Assembly: GCA_030549905.1 (NCBI GenBank)
Contig: JAUQQK010000006.1
Location: forward strand, 1 to 64,000
Direction: 5' to 3'
From: Aquificota bacterium
Lineage (GTDB): Bacteria; Aquificota; Aquificia; Aquificales; Aquificaceae
DNA: 64,000 nt
Below, in pieces: positions 52,932 to 61,380 of the stretch. The notes beneath the pieces are model-generated. The model worked only from the letters and a program-made list of their open reading frames with translations. It was not told the DNA's origin and searched no databases. The translations under genes were made by a program, and so were the position numbers. Each line of letters begins with the position of its first letter. The stretch's first letter is position 1.

Positions 52932-53891
52932 TCAAGCAAGCCCGAGCCTTTTGAGAACCGGCAAGGGGTCTGAGAGATTATCCTTTAGCTTCACATCGTT
53001 TGCACTGTAGCCAAAGGCAAGTCCGAGAAGCTGTGTGAAGTATGCCGCCGGCACATCCACATCAGGCACACCTTTGAGCATGAGCCTGTGCCTGTACATT
53101 TCCAAAGATGCATGGCATAGAGGACATTCGGTGGCTATTATGTCTGCACCGTTCCTCTTTGCAGTCTGTAGTATCATCATGACAAACTTTTCAGATACAG
53201 CCTCGTCCGATAGAGAGTGAGGACCACCACAGCACTGGGTGTGCATGGGCTCAAACTCCACGCTGGTGGCGCCAGCAGCCTCAAGGAGGGCGTTCATGTA
53301 GTAGGGATGTTCATCGTCATCAGCTGTGTCTCTCCTTCTTGGCCTTACTTCCTCCTCCTGACCACCTGCATGGGCATAAGTCCTTGCATAGAAGTGGGGT
53401 CTTGTATACAGGCATCCATAGTAGTTAGCTACCTTTAGCCCCCGCAGTGGCTTTCTGGTTTTTTCCTTCACCTTCTGAGGCCCAGCCTCGTGATAGAACC
53501 ACTCGAGTATGTGGTAGGTCTGGGGTATCTGGTCAAGAGGGTCTACACCACCCTCTCTGAGGAGGGCATTTACCTTTTCAAAGACAGCCCTGTCTGTCTC
53601 AAGGAAATATTCCGCCCTCTGTAGCGAGAAAGAACATCCGTTGCAGGGAGCCACTATTACATTGTGCCCCTGTTTTCTGGCAAGGGACATGTTCCTGGCG
53701 TTTAAAAGCATGGTGCCCATGAAGGTCACATTCTTGGACTCCATGGCACCACAGCAGTTGTAATCCTCAAGATAGTCAAGCTCAAGACCAAGCTCTTTAG
53801 CCACTATCCTTGTAGAAACATCGTAAGCCCTTGCTGCGCCCTCAAGGGAACAGCCGGGATAGTATGCCACTCTTTTTCCTATCACACCCAT
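52932..53891 (-). CDS. Sulfur-oxidation heterodisulfide reductase-like subunit sHdrB2
   Basis: A 319-residue protein with two CCG domains binding noncubane 4Fe-4S clusters. The first fits CX31CCX35CX2C exactly (C14, C46, C47, C83, C86), and a second set follows in NYYGCLYTRP, QCCGGPHS and CPLCHAS. In methanogens HdrB reduces the heterodisulfide; in sHdr organisms it handles sulfur substrates during oxidation of sulfane sulfur. Last Hdr gene of the cluster, followed by lbpA. Confidence 0.9.
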   Translation of the reverse strand: MGVIGKRVAYYPGCSLEGAARAYDVSTRIVAKELGLELDYLEDYNCCGAMESKNVTFMGTMLLNARNMSLARKQGHNVIVAPCNGCSFSLQRAEYFLETDRAVFEKVNALLREGGVDPLDQIPQTYHILEWFYHEAGPQKVKEKTRKPLRGLKVANYYGCLYTRPHFYARTYAHAGGQEEEVRPRRRDTADDDEHPYYMNALLEAAGATSVEFEPMHTQCCGGPHSLSDEAVSEKFVMMILQTAKRNGADIIATECPLCHASLEMYRHRLMLKGVPDVDVPAAYFTQLLGLAFGYSANDVKLKDNLSDPLPVLKRLGLA

Positions 53892-53903
53892 TTTTATACC
53901 TCC

Positions 53904-54665
53904 TTAATGGCTTAATGCTCCTTCTTCCTGCATTACCTTACGCAGGACTTGTTTGAACCTGCTCCAGTTCTTTGTCCTCGGGTGGAAAAGCATGTGTTTG
54001 GCGTTAAGCACCAGAAAGCCTATGTTCATGGACTTTATCGGTTTTATTGTGAGCTGTTTGAGCCATTCGGGCGTTTCACCGAGGAAGGGGATGGGCTTTT
54101 TGAGTATTGGGTCTTTGAAGACCTTGTAGCCCTGCTTTTCTATCCAGCCAAAGAGAAGCTCTCCGTCCTCTATCCTTCCGTATTCAAGCACCGACTCGGT
54201 AAAGAACTTGTCAAACTTCTTGGAAGGATACTCATCTATCAGACCCTTCTTAGCCATCGTTCTTAAAATAACCTTCAGTACCTCCTCCACCAAGACACCC
54301 TTTGGACATCTGTGGGTACACTTGTGGCAGGAAACGCACCTCCACATTACGTCCGCACGTTTTTGAAGCTCATCGATAAGCCCAAGCCTTGCAAGGTATA
54401 TGAAGTGCCTGGGGTTATACCTCTCATCCCAGTAGTTATGGACAGGACAGGAAGCGGTGCAGTAAGAGCACTGATAGCACTGGTTTATTGTCTTACCATC
54501 GGGAGAGTTTATTATCTCCTTTGCAAAGTCAAGGTCGTAGTCGTTTATAACACGAGGAAGGATTATAAGGTTCCAGTCCCCTGAAACATCTACACCATCA
54601 ACTACAAGCCTCTCTTTTCTTAAAATTCTCTCCGGCTCTACAAGGCTTCTCTCGTGTATAGCCAT
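53904..54665 (-). CDS. Heterodisulfide reductase-like iron-sulfur subunit sHdrC2
   Basis: A 253-residue electron-transfer subunit with two 4Fe-4S ferredoxin-type sites: CYQCSYCTASCP and CVSCHKCTHRCP. It pairs with the adjacent HdrB2, 12 bases downstream. A long C-terminal extension follows, past the usual HdrC end. Confidence 0.9.
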   Translation of the reverse strand: MAIHERSLVEPERILRKERLVVDGVDVSGDWNLIILPRVINDYDLDFAKEIINSPDGKTINQCYQCSYCTASCPVHNYWDERYNPRHFIYLARLGLIDELQKRADVMWRCVSCHKCTHRCPKGVLVEEVLKVILRTMAKKGLIDEYPSKKFDKFFTESVLEYGRIEDGELLFGWIEKQGYKVFKDPILKKPIPFLGETPEWLKQLTIKPIKSMNIGFLVLNAKHMLFHPRTKNWSRFKQVLRKVMQEEGALSH

Positions 54666-54668
54666 AGC

Positions 54669-55403
54669 TTACACCTCCAAAAGGTCTTCGTTTCTTATAA
54701 CACCCAAAAGCCTCCTTGCCATGACGCCCGCAGGCGGGAAAAAGCCCTTGGCACTGTGCATGGTGGAAAGGGTCATGTAATCCACATAGGTGGCGTATAT
54801 CATGGCAAGGAAGATATCCACAAAAAGGTAGCCCTTGACCTTTATGCCAAAGTCAAGGAGCTTTTCCTGTATCTGTTTATATATCTGCTCAAACTCCTCA
54901 TAGGTTTCACCATACATATGCCTCTTTGGTGGCTCTTCTTTTAGGAAAACCACCGCACCGCTCTCGCTCTCGGGGTCCCATATCCAGCTGGTCCAGAGCA
55001 CATACTGTTCTGGAAAGGTAAAGTGCAGTATCTCACTGGCTATATCCCTGGCAAACTTTCTATCAACGCCCCTGATTTCTCTCACGAACCTCTCCACACG
55101 CTCTTCCCAGCTCTTTGCCTTCCCATACAAAAGGTCGCTTATGGCCCTTTTTAGCCTTTCCAAGCCTGTCTCCTCAATTATCTTCTTCCTGCGTCTTCTG
55201 GCTGGGAATATCTTTTCAAGCACAAGCTCCAAGTCTTCTTCCGTCAAAGAGGCAAGTCTTTCCTTTGAAAAGGCTTGTTGAAAGAGGAGGGACTTGGCGA
55301 GGAGGTCCTTGTAAAAATCCTGAACGAACTCCTCGCCTTCACCCAGTATCTTTATGAGGTAATCCCTCACCAAAAAGTCATCAAGGGTTGCTACTTTCTT
55401 CAT
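54669..55403 (-). CDS. sHdr-cluster protein of unknown function (Hyp)
   Basis: A 244-residue, helix-rich protein with no cofactor motif that I recognise. It lies at the fixed place of the conserved hypothetical gene between hdrA and hdrC2 in sHdr clusters (C1-B1-A-hyp-C2-B2). Basic patch FPARRRRKKIIEE and a Trp-rich central part (YVLWTSWIWDPESES). Overlaps hdrA by 4 bases. Probably a structural part of the complex. Confidence 0.8.
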   Translation of the reverse strand: MKKVATLDDFLVRDYLIKILGEGEEFVQDFYKDLLAKSLLFQQAFSKERLASLTEEDLELVLEKIFPARRRRKKIIEETGLERLKRAISDLLYGKAKSWEERVERFVREIRGVDRKFARDIASEILHFTFPEQYVLWTSWIWDPESESGAVVFLKEEPPKRHMYGETYEEFEQIYKQIQEKLLDFGIKVKGYLFVDIFLAMIYATYVDYMTLSTMHSAKGFFPPAGVMARRLLGVIRNEDLLEV

Positions 55404-56458
55404 ACCGCCACCTTTGCACCTATAAAGGCTGCAGCTTCAGCAGCCGCCGCCTCGCCCTCAGAGAAGGAGGACTCTATGTCTATGGGTCCCTTACAGGCTC
55501 CTGCTATGAATATACCGGGCTTGTTGGAAACTATGTTGGAGCCTGACTCCTCAGAGGGTATTAAAAACTGGCTGTCCGGGTCCTGAGCAAGACCGAGTAT
55601 CTTTGCTACCTTCTTGGTGCCGGAAGAAGGCTCCATTCCAAGCACAAGCACTACAAGGTCCATGGGAACCTCTGCGGGCCTCTGGACTATGGTATCTTCA
55701 TGCTTTACCCTGAGCCTGCCATCTGCGGGGCTGTAGGTTATCTCCGCTATCCTACCCCTTACATACCTGACACCATACTGCTCCTGAGGAGCCCAGTAGA
55801 AGGGATACTCCCATGTGCCGTAGGTTCTTACATCCATGTAATAGCAAAAGACATCCACATCAGGATAATGCTCTCTTATCTCCATACCCTGAAGACCAGA
55901 AAGGGCACAACCGTACCTACAGCAATGCACATTAGTCACGCCCAGCTGTCTGTCCCTTGAACCCACGCAGAAGACAAAAGCTACCCTCTTGGGAAGCTGA
56001 CCGTTGGAAGGTCTGTAAAGCTTGCCCTCCTGAGAGAACATCTTTTCCAGCTCAAGGTTTGTGATAACGTCAGGATAAAGACCGTAGCCAAGCTCACCCT
56101 TCCTTCTTGGGTCAAAATGTTCAAAACCGGTGGCTACTATGATGGCACCCACTTCATGCTTCTCTCCGTTGGAAAGGCTTACCTTGTAGCTTCCAGGTTC
56201 TCCTTCACAGGCTGTAAGCTCCGTGTTAAGAAGCACCTTCACATTTGGGTTTTGCTCCACATCTCTTATGTAAGGACCTATCACCTGGGAGGGCTTTAGC
56301 TTTCTTGGTATCAGGGTGTGGTAGTGGTTCTTGATAGGGTTCCCACCCAGCTGACCGTCCTTTTCAATGAGTATGGTGGGCACTCCGAGCCTTCCGAGGG
56401 CTCTTGCTGCTGCAAGCCCCGCAGGACCGCCTCCAATCACCAGCACGCTTTTGCTCAT
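55400..56458 (-). CDS. Heterodisulfide reductase-like flavoprotein subunit sHdrA
   Basis: A 352-residue FAD protein with the dinucleotide fold GGGPAGLAAARALGRLGVPTILIEK at the N-terminus, a Cys-bearing stretch VHCCRYGCALSGLQ and a C-terminal GIFIAGACKGPIDIESSFSEGEAAAAEAA. It lacks the extra ferredoxin domains of long methanogen HdrA, as sHdrA proteins do. AGGAGG precedes the ATG, after a hairpin in the gap from hdrB1. Confidence 0.92.
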   Translation of the reverse strand: MSKSVLVIGGGPAGLAAARALGRLGVPTILIEKDGQLGGNPIKNHYHTLIPRKLKPSQVIGPYIRDVEQNPNVKVLLNTELTACEGEPGSYKVSLSNGEKHEVGAIIVATGFEHFDPRRKGELGYGLYPDVITNLELEKMFSQEGKLYRPSNGQLPKRVAFVFCVGSRDRQLGVTNVHCCRYGCALSGLQGMEIREHYPDVDVFCYYMDVRTYGTWEYPFYWAPQEQYGVRYVRGRIAEITYSPADGRLRVKHEDTIVQRPAEVPMDLVVLVLGMEPSSGTKKVAKILGLAQDPDSQFLIPSEESGSNIVSNKPGIFIAGACKGPIDIESSFSEGEAAAAEAAAFIGAKVAV

Positions 56459-56485
56459 ATCAAACCTCCTAAGAAAAAGTATTAA

Positions 56486-56500
56486 GGGGGCGTAGCCCCC
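56486..56500 (-). other. Intercistronic hairpin between hdrB1 and hdrA
   Basis: GGGGGC (56486-56491) and GCCCCC (56495-56500) form a 6-bp GC stem with a 3-base loop, between the hdrB1 stop and the hdrA ribosome site. It could slow decay of the upstream part or partly terminate; the following minus-strand bases are TTAATACTTTTT. Confidence 0.5.
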
Positions 56501-56508
56501 ATAAAAGC

Positions 56509-57876
56509 TTAGGACTTAAACAGAGGCATGTTGGCTGTAGCGGAAGCCTTTGGCTTTCCAGTGGAAGTCCTGCTGTAAGGTTCATACAGGTCGTATTCCT
56601 TGAAGAACTCCATAAGCTCGTCATACTTTCCAGCCTTTTCAAGTTCTGCGATGTATTTGACCGTATCTTCCCACTCCTTCCTTAGCTCTCTCCAGTTGCT
56701 TATACCCATCTTCTCAAGAAGCCTTTCATAGTCAGAGCAGTTCCAGTAGAGCTGGACCACCTTGAAGGGATGTGCTCCGCAGGCAAGGGCTGCAAACATC
56801 ACGTCGGACATGACAGCCACAGGATAATACATGCCGTGAGCCTTACCTATCCACTGGTTCTTCTCAAAGGTGGTGGTGCATCCCGTGTCGTGGGTCACTA
56901 TCAGGTCAGCCTTGACCTCTTCGTAGATAACTTTTAGCTTTCTCTGTATGGCAAAAGACCTTGTAAATTCTCTTTCTGTAAGAATGTGCCTGAAGCCAAA
57001 GCCACAGCAATCAAACCAGGTGGAGTAATCAACCACCTGAGCCCCAAGAGCCTTCACCACAGCTGTGGAGGCTGCAGGTCTCTGACCGTTAAATACCTCG
57101 GGGTCGTAAGGATAGTCATCCGCTATCATCTTGTAGGTGTGGCAGGCGTTGTGTATGGCAACCCTCACATTGGAAACATCTATACCCTTTGCCTTTCCTT
57201 CCTTCTCATAAAGCTCCTTTATCTTATAACGCATTGCATGGACCCATTCTGAGTAATGAACCACTTCCTGAGGTATTACTATCCTCTCCTTTCCATCGCC
57301 TATATCCACAAGCCTTCCAAGCTTCCTGAGAATGGGCTTTACAGCATCTCTTAGTTCCTTGTTCATTATGAGCTGTTCCCTTGTTTCCTTGTAAGAGCCG
57401 AAGGAGGTTCCGCAGTGTATGAGAGGATAGTAGCCCGTCTTCCAGGCCTGGTGCATGTTTCTGAGCCAGACAGCTGCAAGAGCTACGGGGTTTGAAGTCC
57501 CAGAGCCGTGGTAGTTCCATGCAGTACAGGAAGTCTGGTGAGGCTCGTTTAGGTAGTCAAGACCAAACTTGTTCATAAACCAGAAGATAGAGGCAGGATA
57601 ACCTGGTATATTTCCGCACTGCCCGCAGGATTTATGATGCCAAAGCTTGTTGGTGGGTATTAGCTTTATTCTTCCGGTTCTCGTGAAAACCTCAACGGGC
57701 TGGTGTTCCTCTGTTATCCTGTGTATAAGAATTTCCCCTTTTGCTTCCAGCTCTTCCATCATCTCAAAAATGTGGTCGTAGTGGGCGCTGTATTCCTTTA
57801 GTGGAAAGGGGGGCTTCTCTGGATATCTTAAAAGTCCTCCTGGGCTGTTATGTCCAAAGCCATGTGCATGTGCCAT
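56509..57876 (-). CDS. Heterodisulfide reductase-like subunit sHdrB1
   Basis: A 455-residue CCG-domain protein, longer than sHdrB2. The clear cluster site is C-terminal: NACHTYKM, FDCCGFGF and THDTGCTTTF. The N-terminal region has a changed Cys set (HKSCGQCGNIPGYP), so one of the two clusters may be altered, as known for the B1/B2 pair. AAGGAGG precedes the start. Confidence 0.88.
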   Translation of the reverse strand: MAHAHGFGHNSPGGLLRYPEKPPFPLKEYSAHYDHIFEMMEELEAKGEILIHRITEEHQPVEVFTRTGRIKLIPTNKLWHHKSCGQCGNIPGYPASIFWFMNKFGLDYLNEPHQTSCTAWNYHGSGTSNPVALAAVWLRNMHQAWKTGYYPLIHCGTSFGSYKETREQLIMNKELRDAVKPILRKLGRLVDIGDGKERIVIPQEVVHYSEWVHAMRYKIKELYEKEGKAKGIDVSNVRVAIHNACHTYKMIADDYPYDPEVFNGQRPAASTAVVKALGAQVVDYSTWFDCCGFGFRHILTEREFTRSFAIQRKLKVIYEEVKADLIVTHDTGCTTTFEKNQWIGKAHGMYYPVAVMSDVMFAALACGAHPFKVVQLYWNCSDYERLLEKMGISNWRELRKEWEDTVKYIAELEKAGKYDELMEFFKEYDLYEPYSRTSTGKPKASATANMPLFKS

Positions 57877-57881
57877 GGTTA

Positions 57882-57902
57882 TACCTCCTTAAAGTTTTTT
57901 GG
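57882..57902 (-). other. Short inverted repeat in the hdrC1-hdrB1 gap
   Basis: In the 48-base gap between hdrC1 and hdrB1, TTTTTTGGGGCATCAACCCC (plus strand, centred near 57908) contains GGGG/CCCC arms. It sits beside the hdrB1 ribosome site and may form a small hairpin in the mRNA. Function unproven; boundaries approximate. Confidence 0.3.
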
Positions 57903-57924
57903 GGCATCAACCCCTTTTGCAAGC

Positions 57925-58653
57925 TCATTCTTCCTCCTCATAAAGCTCCTCATAACGCTCCTCGTTTTCCTCCACAATGTCCATTATCACATTGTAAAGG
58001 TTGGGGTCAAGCTTTTCTAACATTTCAAATATGCCGGTCTCTCTCCATATGGTGTACATTTCAATGGCGGTTTCAAGGGAAACTTCCCATGCGGTCTTTA
58101 CAGACTTTCCTACATCAAAGGGTATGGCAAGCCTCTTGGCTCTGAGGTTTTCCATATTGTCCGCCATCTTGGGACCCCAGTCGGGGAAAAAGTCAGGCTG
58201 GAGCATGTCTGCGGAAAGCTGGTTTCCCGTGGTCATCACCTTTAGAAGCACCCTTCCGTAGGGCTTAAGAAGGTCCTTTGTGGCTTCAAAGGCATTACGC
58301 ACCGCCACTTCTCTCATTATGGCAACAAGACCGCCAGGGTTGTTCACAAAGGGACACCTTATCCAGCAGGTAAAGCACTGAGAACACGCCCATATATACT
58401 CATGCATCATGTCATAAAGGACTTCCACATCCTCCTCAAGAAACCTCTGGACTATTTCCCTCGGGGAGTAGTCAAAGAACCTGTTGGAGGGGCAGGAAGC
58501 TGTGCAAACACCACAGTTAAGACAGCCAAATATATATTCCTTAAAGCGAAAGTCTGATTTTACTTCCTCCACTATACGAACCTTTTCCTCCCAAGGCACC
58601 GCCTTGGTTTTTTCCGATATGGGCAAATTGTATCCATAAGGATGTCCATCCAT
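57925..58653 (-). CDS. Heterodisulfide reductase-like iron-sulfur subunit sHdrC1
   Basis: A 242-residue electron-transfer protein with CLNCGVCTASCP and CSQCFTCWIRCP cluster sites. I start at the ATG at 58653, which has AGGAGG at ideal spacing; the in-frame ATG at 58704 lies upstream of that site and inside the promoter. First gene of the sHdr transcription unit. The acidic tail EENEERYEELYEEEE is unusual. Confidence 0.9.
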   Translation of the reverse strand: MDGHPYGYNLPISEKTKAVPWEEKVRIVEEVKSDFRFKEYIFGCLNCGVCTASCPSNRFFDYSPREIVQRFLEEDVEVLYDMMHEYIWACSQCFTCWIRCPFVNNPGGLVAIMREVAVRNAFEATKDLLKPYGRVLLKVMTTGNQLSADMLQPDFFPDWGPKMADNMENLRAKRLAIPFDVGKSVKTAWEVSLETAIEMYTIWRETGIFEMLEKLDPNLYNVIMDIVEENEERYEELYEEEE

Positions 58654-58683
58654 GTTCAAACCTCCTGAAAAGTTCTTACTATA

Positions 58684-58711
58684 AAAGTATCTTGCCTCTG
58701 ACAAAAGTCAA
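58684..58711 (-). promoter_or_regulatory. Promoter of the sHdr operon
   Basis: On the minus strand TTGACT (58711-58706) and TACTTT (58689-58684) are 16 bases apart, placing transcription start near 58677, ahead of AGGAGG and the hdrC1 ATG at 58653. The upstream gap to the dsrE gene is AT-rich and otherwise empty. Confidence 0.6.
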
Positions 58712-58785
58712 TTAATTTTTGCTTATAGAAATATAAGGATATACTTATGGACGGAAGGGTAAAAAAGGGGGAGGTGGAATATGAC

Positions 58786-59202
58786 TTAAAGGGTAAGGAC
58801 CGCATACTCACCGCTCATAAGCTTGTCAAGAAAAGCAGCACCACCTATTATGCCATCGCAGAGCTCTGGGTTTACATCTTCCTTCTTGTATATGTCCGTC
58901 AAGTCTAAAGAAGGTACGCAGAGGTATATCTTAACACCCGCATCCTTTGCCATCTTTATAAAGTCGTATATGGTCTGCTCCACGCCCGGACGCACCTTTA
59001 CCTTCTTGGCATTGTCCCTCATCAGCAAAAAGCCCGCCTCCGAGGTTATAACCATTTCCACCTCGTAGTCCATGGTGGTAGCAGCGGTGGCAAGAAAGAA
59101 GGGGGCTCCTGCCTGTGGATTGATAAGCTCGCCTGTAGTTGGCTCAGCCCTTTCAAAGAAGGGCACCGTCAGGATGTAAAAGAGCACCTTCTCATAAGCC
59201 AT
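58786..59202 (-). CDS. DsrE-family sulfur carrier (DsrE3-like)
   Basis: A 138-residue DsrE-fold protein with a single likely active Cys in VKIYLCVPSLDL. DsrE3 proteins take sulfane sulfur and pass it to TusA in sHdr organisms; here tusA and dsrE2 lie just upstream in the same direction. It ends 75 bases before the sHdr promoter, so this trio is a separate supply operon. Confidence 0.85.
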   Translation of the reverse strand: MAYEKVLFYILTVPFFERAEPTTGELINPQAGAPFFLATAATTMDYEVEMVITSEAGFLLMRDNAKKVKVRPGVEQTIYDFIKMAKDAGVKIYLCVPSLDLTDIYKKEDVNPELCDGIIGGAAFLDKLMSGEYAVLTL

Positions 59203-59214
59203 ATCTATGCCTCC

Positions 59215-59748
59215 TTAAACAAAGATTATCATTGGTTTGTCCGCTTCTATCACATAGTTTATGAAGGTGGCTGCACCCGCAGGTGGTTCAAGCCCATCTA
59301 TCAGGTCTTCATATTTGTATCCAAAAAGCTCCATGGTCATCTGACAGGGGATAAGTTTTACTTCAGCCTCTTTACAGGCTTCTATAAGCTCGGGTATGGA
59401 TGCCACACCATGCTCTTTAATGGTCTTTTTCATCATGAAACTCATAAGGTCTGTCATACCTGGGATTATGCCCATTATCTGAGGTGGTCCAGGAAGTATA
59501 GAAGATATGGCGTTGGTAATTGGGTTCTGCATGGAAGGTGGAAAAGCCATAGGCATGGCAGGGTTTCCGATAGGAGCAATCTTTAGCTCATGCATCTTCT
59601 TTTTGTGAATTATGTTGAGCCCGTAAAAGGTAAAAAAGACAGCGGTCTCTATGCCTAAAGAAGCGGCGGTTGAAGCAAGTATAAGGGGCGGATAAGCCAT
59701 GTCAAGGGTGCCTTTTGTGGCTATTATGGCAAGCCTTTCTGTAGCCAT
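59215..59748 (-). CDS. DsrE2-like sulfurtransferase
   Basis: A 177-residue DsrE2-type protein: RLAIIATKGTLDMAYPPLILASTAASLG start, a Met/Pro/Ile-rich hydrophobic middle (PQIMGIIPGMTDLMSFMMKK) and a conserved Cys in VKLIPCQMTMELFGY. DsrE2 is often membrane-associated and genetically linked to tusA. Lies between tusA and the DsrE3-like gene. Confidence 0.87.
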   Translation of the reverse strand: MATERLAIIATKGTLDMAYPPLILASTAASLGIETAVFFTFYGLNIIHKKKMHELKIAPIGNPAMPMAFPPSMQNPITNAISSILPGPPQIMGIIPGMTDLMSFMMKKTIKEHGVASIPELIEACKEAEVKLIPCQMTMELFGYKYEDLIDGLEPPAGAATFINYVIEADKPMIIFV

Positions 59749-59760
59749 TTTATTCCCTCC

Positions 59761-59997
59761 TTATTTTTTCTTAAGGTAAAAGATTATCTTGCCTCCCTCT
59801 TCTACCACCTCAAGCAGTTGATGGCCAGTCCTGTTGCAAAAGGCAGGAATGTCCGCCTTGGCTCCTGGGTCGGTGGTGATTACTTCAAGTATCTGTCCAG
59901 ACTGGAGTTCCTCTAAAGCCTTTTTGGTTTTGAGAACTGGCAGAGGACAGTTAAGCCCAGATGCATCAAGGGTTTTATCGGGTGTTATCGTTGCCAT
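59761..59997 (-). CDS. tusA: Sulfur carrier protein TusA
   Basis: A 78-residue carrier with the CPxP motif (C17 in LNCPLPVLKTKKAL), which holds a persulfide. In sHdr organisms TusA feeds sulfur toward the complex. The ATG at 59997 follows GGAGG at proper distance; the GTG at 60006 overlaps that site. A TATAAT (60035-60030) lies in the 102-base gap upstream, so the tusA operon likely starts here. Confidence 0.94.
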   Translation of the reverse strand: MATITPDKTLDASGLNCPLPVLKTKKALEELQSGQILEVITTDPGAKADIPAFCNRTGHQLLEVVEEGGKIIFYLKKK

Positions 59998-60099
59998 GCT
60001 ATTCACCTCCTGTGTAAGATTATCTACATATTATAAGCACCTTATGGGTAAATTGCTATTAATCTTTATGATATAAGTTATAAGTTTTCCTTATAGTCC

Positions 60100-60393
60100 C
60101 TAATGTTCCAGCCATAGCACATCGGAGATAAGACACATGCCACCAAGCTTTTTAAGCAGGGGTCTGATGCTCTCAGCCACCTTCTGGGCTACGTCTTCAG
60201 GACAGACAGTAATCACATAGCTGTTTTTGAACACATCGGTAAGCTCGTCTCCAGCCATTATACCCCTTTCTCCCTTACCCAGCACATCTCTAAAGACCGT
60301 ATAGCCAGAAACTCCAGCCTTTTCAAGAGTTTCCAGCAGCCTGTTTAAATGCACGCTGTCAATAACTATTTCTACCTTCTTCATGGGTTTCAT
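60100..60393 (-). CDS. sbtB: SbtB-type PII-like regulator
   Basis: A 97-residue trimeric GlnB-superfamily protein. It shows the ferredoxin-like fold and a T-loop region (DVLGKGERGIMAGDELTDVFKNSYVI) that fits SbtB rather than canonical nitrogen PII. It lacks the C-terminal Cys-pair R-loop of cyanobacterial SbtB. It starts 4 bases after sbtA, the usual linkage; SbtB binds adenine nucleotides and closes the transporter. Confidence 0.82.
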   Translation of the reverse strand: MKPMKKVEIVIDSVHLNRLLETLEKAGVSGYTVFRDVLGKGERGIMAGDELTDVFKNSYVITVCPEDVAQKVAESIRPLLKKLGGMCLISDVLWLEH

Positions 60394-60397
60394 GTCT

Positions 60398-61369
60398 TTA
60401 CCCCCAGAGCATGTTTATTATTGAGTAGTATAAGGGAATGCCTATGGCTATGTTGAAGGGAAAGGTAATAGCTAAGGACATGGTCACATAAAGGCTTGGA
60501 TTTGCCTCCGGCACGGATAGCCTCATGGCTGCAGGCACCGCTATGTAGGAAGCACTGGCACAGAGAACGGAAAACATGAAGGCATCCCCCTTTGCAAGTC
60601 CAAAGGTCTTGGCAAGAAATATACCCGCAGAGGCGTTGAATATGGGAAGGAGCACGCCGAAAGCTACGAGGAAAAGACCCACCCTCTTTATCTCTCCAAG
60701 CCTTCTTCCAGCCACAAGACCCATATCAAGCAGGAAGAAGGCAAGCATACCCCTAAAAAGGTTTCCAAAAAGGGGCTCCATAGCCTTCCAGCCCTTCTCG
60801 CCCGTTATAAAGCCTATAACAAGCGTGCCCATAAGTATATATACGGAAGGGTTTAAAAAGGCTTCCCTTAGCACTTCTTTCCACTCTATGGAGGAGTTTT
60901 CGTTCCTTCTTGCAAAAAGGCTCAAAAGTATAAGCCCTATTATGATGGCAGGGCTTTCCATAAGGGTCATGGCTGCCACCATATATCCGCCGTATTTTCC
61001 TCCAAGAGTGTTAAGAAAAGAACCTGCGGTTATAAAGGTGACCGCACTTATGGAGCCATAGGTGGCTGCTATGGCCACCGCATTATACACGTCCAGCTTC
61101 AGCCTCAAAATAAAGAAGGCATAGATAGGCACAGCAACTGCCATAAACATGGCGAGCAATAAGACCTTCACTACATCTGAAGTTATTCCGCTCTTTGAAA
61201 GCTCATAACCACCATGCAAGCCTATAGCTATGAGTAGGTATAGGGAAAAAAGCTTTGGCAGAGGCTGTGGCACTTCAAGCTCAGTCCTTAGCAGGACTGC
61301 CAGGATACCCAGGAGGAAGAGCAAAACGGGTGGATTAAGTATATTCTGTAAGAGAAGCTCTAAGCTCAT
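60398..61369 (-). CDS. sbtA: Sodium-dependent bicarbonate transporter SbtA
   Basis: An inner-membrane transporter of 323 residues with about ten helices. Family landmarks are LLLQNILNPPVLLFLLGILAVLLRTELEVPQPLPKLFSLYLLIAIGLHGG at the start, ATYGSISAVTFITA, and CASASYIAVPAAMRLSVPEANPSLYVTMSLAITFPFNI near the end. Takes up bicarbonate with sodium. Upstream genes in the same direction encode a CobW GTPase and 2-oxoacid:ferredoxin oxidoreductase. Confidence 0.9.
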   Translation of the reverse strand: MSLELLLQNILNPPVLLFLLGILAVLLRTELEVPQPLPKLFSLYLLIAIGLHGGYELSKSGITSDVVKVLLLAMFMAVAVPIYAFFILRLKLDVYNAVAIAATYGSISAVTFITAGSFLNTLGGKYGGYMVAAMTLMESPAIIIGLILLSLFARRNENSSIEWKEVLREAFLNPSVYILMGTLVIGFITGEKGWKAMEPLFGNLFRGMLAFFLLDMGLVAGRRLGEIKRVGLFLVAFGVLLPIFNASAGIFLAKTFGLAKGDAFMFSVLCASASYIAVPAAMRLSVPEANPSLYVTMSLAITFPFNIAIGIPLYYSIINMLWG

Positions 61370-61380
61370 ATTTCACCTCC

